Below, in pieces: positions 15,544 through 23,861 of a stretch of DNA of 52,591 nt. The stretch comes from Candidatus Bathyarchaeota archaeon (GTDB lineage Archaea > Thermoproteota > Bathyarchaeia > Bathyarchaeales > Bathycorpusculaceae). The notes under the pieces were generated by a model. The model ran no database searches and was not told where the DNA came from. It saw nothing but the letters and a program-made list of their open reading frames with translations. The stretch's first letter is position 1. Every line of letters begins with the position of its first letter. Location of the stretch: the NCBI GenBank assembly GCA_029907545.1, contig JARYLR010000009.1, positions 1 through 52,591 on the forward strand, given 5' to 3'. A program made the position numbers and the translations under genes.

Positions 15544-16653
15544 CTAGTCGCGGCTAACCCTTCGCATCACCATGTACAGTGGAATGAGAAAGGGCAGAAT
15601 AAGCGCCAGCAGCCTGAAGTAGGTTGCGTAGTCTGCGACTGATACAAGCATATACGTTGGCAAAAGATTCAGAACCCTGCCGATCATCAAGCCTGTTTCC
15701 ATCAAAACAAGTATGCTTGCATAGCTGTGTTTCTCAAAAGAATCTCCATAAAAGGCAAACCACGATATGCTAAAGGCACCTCCGAGACCAGAAACCATTG
15801 ACAAGGCAACAACTTCATAGGTTGTAGAGGCAAAGGAGAGTGCAGCGTACCAAGCTGCGTTCAGTGCAACGCCTATTATGGCAAAAACCACGCGGGCTCT
15901 TTTGATGTCAGAAAGCCAGTTTACCAAAAACGTGACCATTGAGATGATGATTGCGCTGAGTGCTAACACTAAGCCCATGTTAAAAATGGTTCCAGAAACG
16001 CTGAGAATGAACAAGGGGTAAGCAACCCAATAAGATTCTGTTAAGCCGAGAAGAACAAAGGAGACGAAAAAGACCGCGAATTTTTTGCTTCGCGGAACAG
16101 AGAACCCACAAGCTTCTCGGCCGAAGCGTATGCGCACTGATAGGAGGAAGGCGACGAGATAAAGTGCCACGGCAACGGCGAAAAGTGCATGAAACTCAAA
16201 AGACTCTATTATGAAGCCTCCCACAGCCGGTCCTATGATGCTTGCCAGTGAAGGAATAACTGAGGAGAATAGGCTTATCGTTCTTGCACGCACTTTTGTC
16301 TCGCTTAACCGGAACTGTAGCAGATTGAAGCTAGGCCAAAAGGTTGCTATGCTGAGCCCGTAAGCGATTCCTAGTACTACTGGGTTTTTGACGAACGAAA
16401 GAATGATGTAGAAAAGCATCGTGAAAAAGATTCCCCAGCTTATGATTCTTTCAAAATTTCTGATTTTTCTGAGCAGCAAGATCGGCAGCAGTCCTATGAG
16501 CGGGAACGTGAAGAGGAGAATTGCGGCAATTTCGGCAATGCTCAATCCCAGCTCTTGTTTATAGTAGACGGTGAGAAAGGTTCCGGATAGATTGTTTGTG
16601 AAGAAGAAGATGCTGACGAGTATTGCCAGAGTTTTAGGTGAGCTTGTTTGCAC
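15544..16653 (-). CDS. Major facilitator superfamily transporter
   Basis: A 369-residue polytopic membrane protein with about 11-12 predicted helices, evenly spaced in two halves, and a basic loop after helix 6 (about residues 175-190) as in MFS carriers. Near residue 60 a short RKIRNFER loop joins helices 2 and 3, the place of the MFS loop motif. The substrate cannot be inferred; the neighbours (aminopeptidase, S-adenosylmethionine synthetase) give no clear clue. It lies 43 bp from the aminopeptidase-like gene, in the same direction. Confidence 0.85.
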   Translation of the reverse strand: MQTSSPKTLAILVSIFFFTNNLSGTFLTVYYKQELGLSIAEIAAILLFTFPLIGLLPILLLRKIRNFERIISWGIFFTMLFYIILSFVKNPVVLGIAYGLSIATFWPSFNLLQFRLSETKVRARTISLFSSVIPSLASIIGPAVGGFIIESFEFHALFAVAVALYLVAFLLSVRIRFGREACGFSVPRSKKFAVFFVSFVLLGLTESYWVAYPLFILSVSGTIFNMGLVLALSAIIISMVTFLVNWLSDIKRARVVFAIIGVALNAAWYAALSFASTTYEVVALSMVSGLGGAFSISWFAFYGDSFEKHSYASILVLMETGLMIGRVLNLLPTYMLVSVADYATYFRLLALILPFLIPLYMVMRRVSRD

Positions 16654-16716
16654 TTTTGTGCCTCAAGAATTATAGAGCATGAGGAAAACATTAAGAAGTT
16701 GGTGTGTAGAGCGAAT

Positions 16717-17925
16717 TTAAGGTGTCGTTATCTTTCCCTCTGCCAGTTGTAGACAGAACTTCTCAATGTGTTCAAGCTCATAGTCCAGCAGGTTATTTAT
16801 CTTCTGTTTGACTGCGGCCAAGTCGTTTTTGTCTTTCATGACAACCTGCGCGGCTGCGACCGTTGGATGGTCGATGGGGCTGCCTATTTTGCTAAGCAGC
16901 CATATGTAGACTTCCTCCAGCTCTGGAATTTCATCGCATAGGCGTTGGGCTATTTTGTAGGTTAGAAAGTTGTATATCTTGCCCACGTGGCTGACGGAGT
17001 TCTTGCCGGCTGCAGCTTCGGAGCAGAACGGCCTGTTCAGGGATATTAGCCCGTTTACACGGTTGCCGCGTCCAACCTGTCCCGAGTCTCCGCTGTCTGC
17101 GCTTGTTCCTAGAACTGTTAGGTATAAGCCTCCTAATCCTCTGCCACGCACGTCTAACGTGTTAAGTTTCACGTCAACGCTCTCAAAGTCAGTGTTAACA
17201 GCTACAAACCGGTGGATTTCGTCGAGGATTTTTTCTTTTTTCTCGAAATAGTCATCTTCACTCTGTATGTAGCGGTCGACGAACGCCATGGCCACGGTAA
17301 GCTTGAGGTCGTTGTTGTTTCTGAAGGCCATGACCTTGATGTCTTCGCCAGATTCGGGAAAGCGTTTTTTGAAATTCTTCGAGTTCAGGTATTGCTCTGT
17401 TTTGAGAACTATTTTTTCAGTCCGGGTCATCGGCGCATAGCCTACCGCTGCAGACGTGTCATTGGCTCCTAGGACATGGCCCTTTCTCTTAAAGATGTCT
17501 GTGAGGCCTACGGAGCCTGGTTTGAGTTCGCTTTGATATTTTACGTGGTTTTCAGGGTCGATGAAGCGCATGTTTTTTTTCAGCCAGTTTTTGGCTGCTT
17601 TAATCGCGATTTCTTCAACATCTATTGTTTCGCCGTCTATCCTGTTGGTTGCTCGGTCTCCGAAGACAAACAGCATTGGCTGTTTCACGGTGCCTCCTCC
17701 AAATTTCGGCTCGATTTCTCCTGCTGCAAGCAGGGATTTGTCAACATTGTGGTGCAGTACTGCACCTGCTTTTTCGAGGTAGACCTTGCTTAGCTGTATG
17801 GAGATCTGATCCATTACGGCGTCGCAGATGTAGTCAGGGTGTCCTAGTCCTTTTCTTTCAACGATTTCTATTCGCTGTTTTTCCAGCGGGGTTTGTTTTA
17901 AGTTGTCTACGATTATGTTTCTCAT
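16717..17925 (-). CDS. mat: S-adenosylmethionine synthetase, archaeal type
   Basis: This 402-residue protein is the archaeal methionine adenosyltransferase, which makes S-adenosylmethionine from methionine and ATP. Family signatures are [13 protein letters not shown] near residue 23, HHNVDKSLL near 58, FGGGTVKQP near 75, [12 protein letters not shown] near 155 and [10 protein letters not shown] near 281. Length matches the family (about 400). It is divergent from an HTH-CBS regulator, with 100 bp between starts. Its product supplies the methyltransferases and radical SAM enzymes in the window. Confidence 0.95.
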   Translation of the reverse strand: MRNIIVDNLKQTPLEKQRIEIVERKGLGHPDYICDAVMDQISIQLSKVYLEKAGAVLHHNVDKSLLAAGEIEPKFGGGTVKQPMLFVFGDRATNRIDGETIDVEEIAIKAAKNWLKKNMRFIDPENHVKYQSELKPGSVGLTDIFKRKGHVLGANDTSAAVGYAPMTRTEKIVLKTEQYLNSKNFKKRFPESGEDIKVMAFRNNNDLKLTVAMAFVDRYIQSEDDYFEKKEKILDEIHRFVAVNTDFESVDVKLNTLDVRGRGLGGLYLTVLGTSADSGDSGQVGRGNRVNGLISLNRPFCSEAAAGKNSVSHVGKIYNFLTYKIAQRLCDEIPELEEVYIWLLSKIGSPIDHPTVAAAQVVMKDKNDLAAVKQKINNLLDYELEHIEKFCLQLAEGKITTP

Positions 17926-18025
17926 TGTCTAGCTTCCGGCTCTGGTTTTTTGCGGATTATGGTTGGGTAAGGAATATATACTTTGCTATATGACTTTATA
18001 AATTGACATAACTGGTGGTTATATA
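17926..18025. promoter_or_regulatory. Divergent promoter region, mat / HTH-CBS gene
   Basis: This 100-bp AT-rich gap holds TATA-like sequences for both directions: CTTTATAAA near 17994-18002, about 27 bp before the TTG at 18026, and the same or TATATATTCC on the minus strand for mat. Overlapping promoters would let one regulator bound here affect both genes. Confidence 0.5.
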
Positions 18026-18568
18026 TTGGCGATTTCGGGTGCGCTGATTAGGAAGCTGCGGGTGGAGGTCGGTTTGACTCAGGAAAGGCTAGCACGGCTT
18101 GTAGGCGTGTCGCAGGCGCATATCGCAAAGATAGAGCGAGGCGTTGTCGATCCTAGGCTTTCAACTGTCAACCGTATCTTGCAGGTGCTAGACGGCTGGA
18201 AAAGCAGGCGGTGCAGAGACATAATGAGTAGTGGAGTTATTTTTGCAAGACTTAAGGACAGAGTTTTAGATGTTAGTGACAAGATGGTTAAACATTGTAT
18301 TTCGCAGGTTCCGGTGATTGAGCGAGGCAGGGTTGTTGGAACCGTAACTGAAGAATCAATTATGAGGCGGCTGGGCTCAGATGTTGATAAACGAACCGTG
18401 AAGGAAGTGATGGTTTCACCGTTACCCATTGTAAGCGAGGAGACAGACGTGGAAAAGATTAAGGGGCTTTTGAAAAGCTATCAAGGGGTTCTAGTTTCTA
18501 GAGGAATGCGAATAGTCGGCATTATAACGCGTTCGGATCTTCTGAAATTTCTATGTGAGCCAGCTTAA
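18026..18568 (+). CDS. XRE-type HTH regulator with paired CBS domains
   Basis: Residues about 6-55 are an XRE helix-turn-helix (LTQERLARLVGVSQAHIAKIERG). Two CBS motifs follow (about 62-118 and 123-178: DIMSSG...VPVIERGRVVGTVTEESI, then VMVSPL...IVGIITRSDLL). CBS pairs bind adenosine-containing ligands such as AMP, ATP, S-adenosylmethionine or methylthioadenosine. Being divergent from S-adenosylmethionine synthetase suggests a regulator that senses such a ligand; that is inference. The start is TTG 18026 with GGTGG about 7 nt upstream. Confidence 0.85.
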   Translation: MAISGALIRKLRVEVGLTQERLARLVGVSQAHIAKIERGVVDPRLSTVNRILQVLDGWKSRRCRDIMSSGVIFARLKDRVLDVSDKMVKHCISQVPVIERGRVVGTVTEESIMRRLGSDVDKRTVKEVMVSPLPIVSEETDVEKIKGLLKSYQGVLVSRGMRIVGIITRSDLLKFLCEPA

Positions 18569-18590
18569 CACTTTAAGGTCTCGGAGGAAT

Positions 18591-18610
18591 TTTATCCCCC
18601 TTATATATAC
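18591..18610. promoter_or_regulatory. C-tract TATA-like element in a convergent gap
   Basis: TTTAT, a run of five C residues and TTATATATAC lie between two convergent gene ends (18568 and 18662), where no gene needs a promoter. It resembles the element at 7186-7200. It may drive an untranslated or antisense RNA. Confidence 0.3.
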
Positions 18611-18661
18611 TGGAGAGATGTGCAACCAGTGGCGTGGTTTTTCTGGTTTTTCATTGTTTTC

Positions 18662-19429
18662 TTATGCACTTATTTTTGGAGGGGGCTGAAGCTTCCTGCC
18701 AAGTTTCACGCGAAGCGCGACACGGTATAGTTTCCGAAGCGACTTAACAAGCTGCTCGACACTAGGCAAATCCGAGTATACTAGAGGGATTTGATCATAC
18801 TCTGCAAGGCGCATTGACTGCTCATCGGGACGCGCTCCGTGGAAAACTACAAGTCTAGGTTTCAGATTGCTGACGCGCACAATCATCATCGGCAGGTTGC
18901 CATTTTCTACATTGGTAAAAATCAGTGCTCTATCAGTTGAGCCTCCAAGAAGTTGCGAATACTCCAAGCCTGAAAGAGCCTCAACAGCCTTTTCGCTGTC
19001 CACAACCGTGTAGCCCAAAACTTCCTTGATGTTTCTGCTTGAGGTTGGTATGATCTCGCCTCTGATGGCTTTACAGAGATATTCTACTCTGACCGGAATG
19101 GGAAACTCGCGCAGATCCAATATAGCCATGCTAGGCGAACTTGTTAAACGTGCAAACTCTCGAATGAAGCGGCTTCCCCTTTCCTCATCAAGTTTCAGTA
19201 AAGCCCAGACAAACCGGCGAACAAAACGTGTGCCTGGGCTCTTGCGTCTTCCACTCTCGTAGTCACTGATGACCGAAGAGGAAACCATCATCTTTTCTGA
19301 AAGGCTTATCTGCGAAACCGCGAAGAGCTCCCGCCATCTTCGCATTGTAGCGCCAGGTTTGCCTGAAAGAATGATCTCGCCAGCAACCCTTCTTGCAAGG
19401 ACTTCGCGGACGCTTGGAGACACCGACAT
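18662..19429 (-). CDS. HTH transcriptional regulator, 255 aa
   Basis: An N-terminal XRE-like helix-turn-helix (about 35-70: ISLSEKMMVSSSVISDYESGRRKSPG) is followed by a long conserved archaeal domain with no assigned ligand (ALIFTNVENGNLPMMIVRVS, VVFHGARPDEQS). It belongs to the predicted archaeal regulators with a C-terminal sensor-like domain. A TATA box (TTTTTATA near 19480) places transcription start near 19455, so I used ATG 19429 (MSVSPSVREVL) rather than ATG 19465. No target can be named. Confidence 0.75.
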   Translation of the reverse strand: MSVSPSVREVLARRVAGEIILSGKPGATMRRWRELFAVSQISLSEKMMVSSSVISDYESGRRKSPGTRFVRRFVWALLKLDEERGSRFIREFARLTSSPSMAILDLREFPIPVRVEYLCKAIRGEIIPTSSRNIKEVLGYTVVDSEKAVEALSGLEYSQLLGGSTDRALIFTNVENGNLPMMIVRVSNLKPRLVVFHGARPDEQSMRLAEYDQIPLVYSDLPSVEQLVKSLRKLYRVALRVKLGRKLQPPPKISA

Positions 19430-19508
19430 TAGTCTTTCTCGCCAGCAAGTTCCCCTTAAGAACATTATGCACTATAAAAACCTTATAGACGGCAAAAGCA
19501 CAGTTTCC

Positions 19509-20404
19509 CTAGAGTAGGAATATTAAAGCAATTCCTGCCACAACCATTATCGAGCCAAGCACAGTTTTCTTCCTAGGCTTTTCTCGCAGAAAAGCCATGG
19601 CTGCCAACGTTGAGAACAGAGGAGTTGTTGAAGAGATCGGGACTGCGCGTGATTCAAGAGTTTCCATCAAGCTGTAAGTCAGGAAAAACCATCCAAGACC
19701 AAGAGCAACAACTCCTCCCAAAACAAGCGCGATTAAAGAGGTCTTTCCAGTTCTTCTCATGCTGATGTTTTTTCCTATAACCGGTGAAACAGCAAGAAAC
19801 ACGATGGCAATCCCCAGCACTCGCACAGTGTTTATAGTCAAAGCTTGACTTAGCCCAAATGCCTCCTTCACCGACGCATTCATCACCGTTATGCTGATGG
19901 ACCATGCCATAGCGGTGGCAAGAGCGTAGGCTACTCCCCTGTACCGCGTGGCTTCTGATTGGCCATCTTCGGTTGCCGCGTCTTTCTCGTAGCTGAGCAA
20001 GATTATTCCACAGACTATCGCGAAAGCGCCTAAGGCAACCTGAAGGTGATGAGCTTCATCATGAGCAAGCGCGCCCATAGCAAGCTGAACAAGGGGTAAG
20101 TGCACGTTATTGAAACCGCCCGCCCTACACCTATGTCCTTCAAACTCAACATGTACAACGTATCGCCAATTCCCAAGCCGACAATGCCGCTGATACATGC
20201 AAACGCGATGGCATACTGTGGAAGAGAGAACATGACTACGAAATTGCCTGTCAATGCTAGAAAAACAAGCAAAATCACGCCTGTACATGCAAGGCGCACC
20301 ATGTTCGCCTGAAACGGCTTGGTGTCTCTCAAGGCTTTCTTGTAAAGTACGGCAGACAAAGCCCAGCTTAAAGCTGCGCCTAAGGCCGCAAGTTCGCCTA
20401 GCAT
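19509..20404 (-). pseudogene. Frameshifted EamA/DMT-family transporter
   Basis: Two frames cover one ten-helix EamA transporter. The first (from ATG 20404) encodes helices 1-4 (LGELAALGAALSWALS through RAVSITCTYPLFSLLWA) and stops at 20030. The second carries on (VALGAFAIVCGIILLSY, then helices 6-10 with the second EamA repeat) to 19509. The span is 896 nt, one base short of 299 codons, as expected for a single-base deletion; the break lies near 20040-20080. Length and order otherwise fit an intact protein of about 298 residues. A recent mutation or an assembly error would both explain it. Confidence 0.75.
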
Positions 20405-20481
20405 GGCTCTGACTATTGACGCGGCTTGTGGAAAAGGTTTTGCTTGAATAGGAATTTAATAGCTAAAGCTTCACACTCTGA

Positions 20482-21195
20482 ATGGGATGTGCATCCGACA
20501 TGGAGATAAGCGTCGAATGGAGTCTCGAAATTCAAAAGAATTTCTCAAACCTCAGCGTGTGCATAGGTGACATACGTGATATCCATGTTGAAAAACATAA
20601 TACTGTTCTCGAAGACCTTAAAAAAACCGTTTATGACGAAGTAAAAGCAAGTTACAATATTGAAAACCTCAAAGACAACCCGACTGTGAGAGCGTACAGA
20701 GACTTTTACTGGAAGCTCGGCATGGACCCCACAAAGATCAGACCGTCCGGAGAGGCATTGCTGAGACGAGTGCTTAACGGGAATGAGTTGCCAAATATCT
20801 CAACGGCAGTAGACGCTTACAATCTAGCCTCTTTGAAGATGATCATCCCAATAAGCGGGTTCGACAAAAACGCTCTACAGCCACCTTTGAAGGTTCGCCA
20901 GTCACAGGACGGAGAATCCTTCAAGGGGATAGGTATGGACAAGCCTGTCTCCCTCACTGGAAGCATGCTGGTTCTAGTTGACATGGAAAAGGTTCTCTGC
21001 ATTTATCCGTACAGAGATTCTGACCACTCCAAGATAACTGCTGCAACACGGGACGCAGTCATTCTCGGCTACGGTGCTCCAAACGTGCCAGAAACCAAAC
21101 TTGTTCAAGCCGTGGAAACCGCACTGAACTACATCAAGCAGACCTCAAGCGGGCAAATTGGGTCAGTAAAAGTTTTTAGCCTATCACCTAAATAG
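20482..21195 (+). CDS. B3/B4 tRNA-binding-domain protein (PheRS-beta-like)
   Basis: The protein resembles the B3/B4 domain of the phenylalanyl-tRNA synthetase beta chain, here as a stand-alone 237-residue form. Typical segments are VRAYRDFYWKLGMDPTK near 74, PNISTAVDAYNLASL near 104 and RDAVILGYG near 196. In PheRS this domain edits mischarged Tyr-tRNA; stand-alone copies may act in trans or on other amino acids, which is not known for this gene. ATG 20482 or ATG 20500 could start it; a TATA-like ATTTAATA near 20454 allows either. OMP decarboxylase follows after 16 bp. Confidence 0.8.
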   Translation: MGCASDMEISVEWSLEIQKNFSNLSVCIGDIRDIHVEKHNTVLEDLKKTVYDEVKASYNIENLKDNPTVRAYRDFYWKLGMDPTKIRPSGEALLRRVLNGNELPNISTAVDAYNLASLKMIIPISGFDKNALQPPLKVRQSQDGESFKGIGMDKPVSLTGSMLVLVDMEKVLCIYPYRDSDHSKITAATRDAVILGYGAPNVPETKLVQAVETALNYIKQTSSGQIGSVKVFSLSPK

Positions 21196-21211
21196 AAAGT
21201 GGTGCCTGAAA

Positions 21212-21982
21212 ATGACTTTTTCCGTCCAGTTGGAGCTAACAGCAACACGCAAAAAATCAAACATAATCCTCGCTCTGGATTTCCCCTTCGAAAAAGCTGA
21301 GCAACGCCGACAACTGCTTTCCACAGCGCAAAGAGTCCTAGGAGCAGCCTACCCATTTCTATGTGCCGTAAAAATCAACCACCATTTAACCCTCCCACTA
21401 GGCTTATTCGACGGGGTTCAAAGTCTTGTGCAGAAGGCTCATGACCTTGGGCTATTAGCCATTATGGACTGCAAGGTCAACGACATCGGTGCCACAAATC
21501 AAGTTATAGCGGAATACTACTATTCCGCTGGCTTTGATGCTTTAATTGCCAATCCCTTCATAGGCTGGGAAGAGGGGCTGAAGCCAATATTCGATGTTGC
21601 GGGCAGAACGCAACGCGGAGTAATCCTTCTCGTTTACATGAGCCACAAAGGCGCTCTGGAAGGCTACGGACAAACCGTAGTTGACGCTGAAACCGGCGAA
21701 AAAACACCTCAATACATCACATTTGCGAAAAAAGCTCTGCAATACAAGGCCGGCGGCGCCATTGTAGGCGCAACCTACCCTGAAAAGATAAGGGAAATAC
21801 ACCATATACTGAAAGAAAAAGTGCCCATCATTTCGCCCGGAATAGGCGCGCAGGGCGGAGAAGTCGAAGCAGCAATCAAAGCAGGCGCAAGGTATTTGAT
21901 TGTCGGCAGAGCCGTCGCACAAGCAGCTGACCCAGCAGCAGCGGCAAAAGCTTTCAGAGACTCAGCCAAGCAAGCACTTTAA
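21212..21982 (+). CDS. pyrF: Orotidine 5'-phosphate decarboxylase
   Basis: It converts orotidine monophosphate to UMP, the last step of pyrimidine synthesis. The catalytic array DCKVND is seen at D86, K88 and D91, with ALDF near residue 21 as the other Asp and PGIGAQGG near 212 plus VGRAV near 231 for phosphate binding. The 256-residue length fits the longer archaeal form. ATG 21212 follows a GGTG site. Dihydroorotase is far away at 48600, so the pyrimidine genes are not clustered here. Confidence 0.93.
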   Translation: MTFSVQLELTATRKKSNIILALDFPFEKAEQRRQLLSTAQRVLGAAYPFLCAVKINHHLTLPLGLFDGVQSLVQKAHDLGLLAIMDCKVNDIGATNQVIAEYYYSAGFDALIANPFIGWEEGLKPIFDVAGRTQRGVILLVYMSHKGALEGYGQTVVDAETGEKTPQYITFAKKALQYKAGGAIVGATYPEKIREIHHILKEKVPIISPGIGAQGGEVEAAIKAGARYLIVGRAVAQAADPAAAAKAFRDSAKQAL

Positions 21983-21991
21983 GCGAAGCGC

Positions 21992-22144
21992 CTATTTTCT
22001 CTGTTTCTCCCAGAGCTCTTTTTTCAGCAGATCTCTGACTGCTGATCTTATCGCTGAGCTTCTGCTCGGATACATATTCGCCCTAACCAACTCGTCTAGT
22101 CCTTCAAGATAAGCTTCAGGAAGCAGCACGGTTACAAGTTTCAT
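21992..22144 (-). CDS. Small ribbon-helix-helix (CopG/Arc-like) DNA-binding protein, 50 aa
   Basis: A 50-codon gene on the minus strand. It starts with a strand (MKLVTVLLPEAYLEGL), then a helix, an SRSSAIRSAVRDLL second helix and a basic tail, the classic ribbon-helix-helix layout. ATG 22144 is preceded by GAGGTGA, a near-perfect ribosome-binding site, about 6 nt upstream. An inverted repeat lies in the promoter, so it may regulate itself. No toxin gene is adjacent, so an antitoxin role is not indicated. Confidence 0.8.
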   Translation of the reverse strand: MKLVTVLLPEAYLEGLDELVRANMYPSRSSAIRSAVRDLLKKELWEKQRK

Positions 22145-22157
22145 GTCTCTCACCTCA

Positions 22158-22178
22158 ACATATTATGCTTTAGTATAT
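22158..22178. promoter_or_regulatory. Imperfect inverted repeat upstream of the RHH gene
   Basis: CATAT at each end of a roughly 21-bp segment (CATATTATG on the left, AGTATATG on the right) forms an imperfect palindrome next to the ribosome-binding site. Ribbon-helix-helix proteins often bind such sites in their own promoters. Confidence 0.35.
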
Positions 22179-22220
22179 GCCTCAAATATAAAATTTGATC
22201 CCGTAACCGGCTAACCTTTT

Positions 22221-22559
22221 TTAGAGGTCAACGTGCTCCTTTGTAACGCGAAGACTTTTCATGGTTTTCTGGAACGTCGTGTAAACGTCGTCAACATGCA
22301 GGGTCTGCCGTTTGATCCCTTCCTGAACCACGCCCGCGGCAACCATTGCTGTGCCTAGAATGTCGCTTATGGTGGGGTCTGGAAAAGCAATTAACGCCAA
22401 ACCGACTTTTATCAACCACGGCTTTTTTCCCTTGCGCCAAAGCTTTCTCGCGGTCTCAGCCTCTCGGGCTGTACCTTTGAGGGCTTGCGCTAGTTCTGCA
22501 TAGCTTTCACTTATCTCGTTCGCCGCATCGATCATGTCCTTTACTTCTTCAGTTTTCAT
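22221..22559 (-). CDS. Hypothetical protein, 112 aa
   Basis: The N-terminal half (about 1-45) is a charged amphipathic helix likely to form a coiled coil. The middle (about 48-80) is more hydrophobic (LIKVGLALIAFPDPTISDILGTAMVAAG), a short membrane-associated or buried segment. No family is recognised. The coding strand agrees with codon patterns of its neighbours. There is a 228-bp gap upstream in which I see only a GGATT/AATCC inverted repeat at 22673-22685 and promoter sequence of the next plus-strand gene. Confidence 0.6.
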   Translation of the reverse strand: MKTEEVKDMIDAANEISESYAELAQALKGTAREAETARKLWRKGKKPWLIKVGLALIAFPDPTISDILGTAMVAAGVVQEGIKRQTLHVDDVYTTFQKTMKSLRVTKEHVDL

Positions 22560-22787
22560 CAGGCATGCACTGGCATTACTAAAGATGAGTTAAGGCAGCA
22601 AAAAAGCTTTAACGAAGCGAAACCACGTGGATGCATGTTTTTTCAAAGAGAAACTAGGTTAAATGTTTAAAAAGGATTGATAATCCGCCTCGACCGGCTT
22701 GCTGCTTTTTGCCGTTGTCAGTGAAAACCTTCCGCGCATAGAAAACGTATAAGTGCTTCTAGACAATTTTAGAATGCGGGTCAGCTT

Positions 22788-23114
22788 ATGTTCCGTGTCA
22801 GAGTCAACAAAATTGAATCCATACGTGACCTTGACGGCAACCTTGGAAAGCGAATAGAACTCCTTGAAGACCGCGACATCCCACAGTTCGCTATCAGACC
22901 GCAAACAGAAGAAGCGAAAGTCGTTCAAGATGTAATGCAGGCGCTACAGCAGCAGTTTCCCATGTTTCCAGGAAGAGGGCAACTTGCTGTGCCGAAGATC
23001 ATTCTTTTCCTCACCGAACAAGAGTATGAAAGCTTGGGCATACAGTTCGATGTTAATCAAGTCTACGATATAGTGCTGGAAAACCAAGTCATAAAGTTCA
23101 GGAAAACAGCATAA
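22788..23114 (+). CDS. Conserved hypothetical protein, 108 aa (possibly arcadin-1-like)
   Basis: A small soluble protein with strands at the N-terminus (FRVRVNKIESI) and a Gln-rich helix (about 48-65). The short size and layout recall arcadin-1, a partner of the archaeal actin crenactin, but I can support that only weakly and no crenactin gene is in the window. A TATA-like ACGTATAAG lies about 40 bp upstream. Its last 17 bp overlap the convergent gene. Confidence 0.6.
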   Translation: MFRVRVNKIESIRDLDGNLGKRIELLEDRDIPQFAIRPQTEEAKVVQDVMQALQQQFPMFPGRGQLAVPKIILFLTEQEYESLGIQFDVNQVYDIVLENQVIKFRKTA

Positions 23115-23445
23115 CTTCGCGTCTCAAACTCTTAAGAGCCGTGTACTTCGGGTGAAAAGATAGGACAAACATCATCTTTCTCAAAGCTTCATAGACGTCA
23201 TCAATGTTTGATCTCTCCTCGTTGTTGCAGTAAAGGGGAACAGGGTCTTCTTCACCGCTTTTGTAGTAGACGTATATTGATCTGAACTTTTTTCGGAAAG
23301 TCACCACGTCAACTTTCAGTTTCATCAGCTTCGCAACTTTCTCCGCGGCTAAGCTTACTGGTTTTAGCCTTTTTTCTCGGGAAGCAAAACTTGAGACATA
23401 AATCAGCAGTTTTCCATTCGAATCACCTAGCACACTAAACACCAT
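23098..23445 (-). CDS. Hypothetical protein, 115 aa
   Basis: The sequence has alternating strands with basic patches (RKKFRSIYVYYKSGEEDPVPLYC) and a C-terminal helix. No family is recognised. The tail overlaps the convergent 108-residue gene by 17 bp, which is common in this genome. It could be a small strand-rich domain with a binding role, but nothing specific can be said. Confidence 0.55.
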   Translation of the reverse strand: MVFSVLGDSNGKLLIYVSSFASREKRLKPVSLAAEKVAKLMKLKVDVVTFRKKFRSIYVYYKSGEEDPVPLYCNNEERSNIDDVYEALRKMMFVLSFHPKYTALKSLRREVMLFS

Positions 23446-23521
23446 TAACGGCTAGTTTTCAAGCATTAAAAAGGGCAGTGATGAACCGGATTCTACGGCA
23501 CTTGGAGAGAGATAGGTTAAA

Positions 23522-23824
23522 ATGAAGAACGAGTGTTCAGTGAAAAACATGAAAGTCCGCGTCCACGTGCTTGTAAGCGGCAGAGTGCAAGGAGTATTCT
23601 ATCGCTCAGAAGCAAGCAAAGAAGCCAGAAAACTTGGAGTGACTGGCTGGATCCGCAATCTGCCTGACGGTAGGGTTGAAGCCGTTTTTGAGGGAGAAGA
23701 AGAAAACGTGAAAGCGCTTGTGGCTTTCTGCAGACGCGGACCTGCGGGCGCCAGAGTTGACAGAGTCGAAGTTAAGAATGGATCTTACGCTGGGGAGTTC
23801 AGAAGTTTTGAAATAAGATACTAA
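23522..23824 (+). CDS. acyP: Acylphosphatase
   Basis: This hydrolyses acyl phosphates such as carbamoyl phosphate. The catalytic pair is visible: R28 in GRVQGVFYR and N46 in GWIRNLPDG, followed by [11 protein letters not shown]. At 100 residues it is slightly longer than the usual 90; ATG 23549 ([13 protein letters not shown]) would give the usual length. No operon partner is obvious. Confidence 0.93.
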   Translation: MKNECSVKNMKVRVHVLVSGRVQGVFYRSEASKEARKLGVTGWIRNLPDGRVEAVFEGEEENVKALVAFCRRGPAGARVDRVEVKNGSYAGEFRSFEIRY

Positions 23825-23861
23825 ACCTTCACAGCAGCTAGTTGACGTGTCCTTTTGCAAG

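Noticed and set aside
21992-22559. Toxin-antitoxin pair formed by the RHH gene and its neighbour
   Set aside because: The neighbouring 112-residue protein shows no toxin fold or motif, and it is separated by its own gap.
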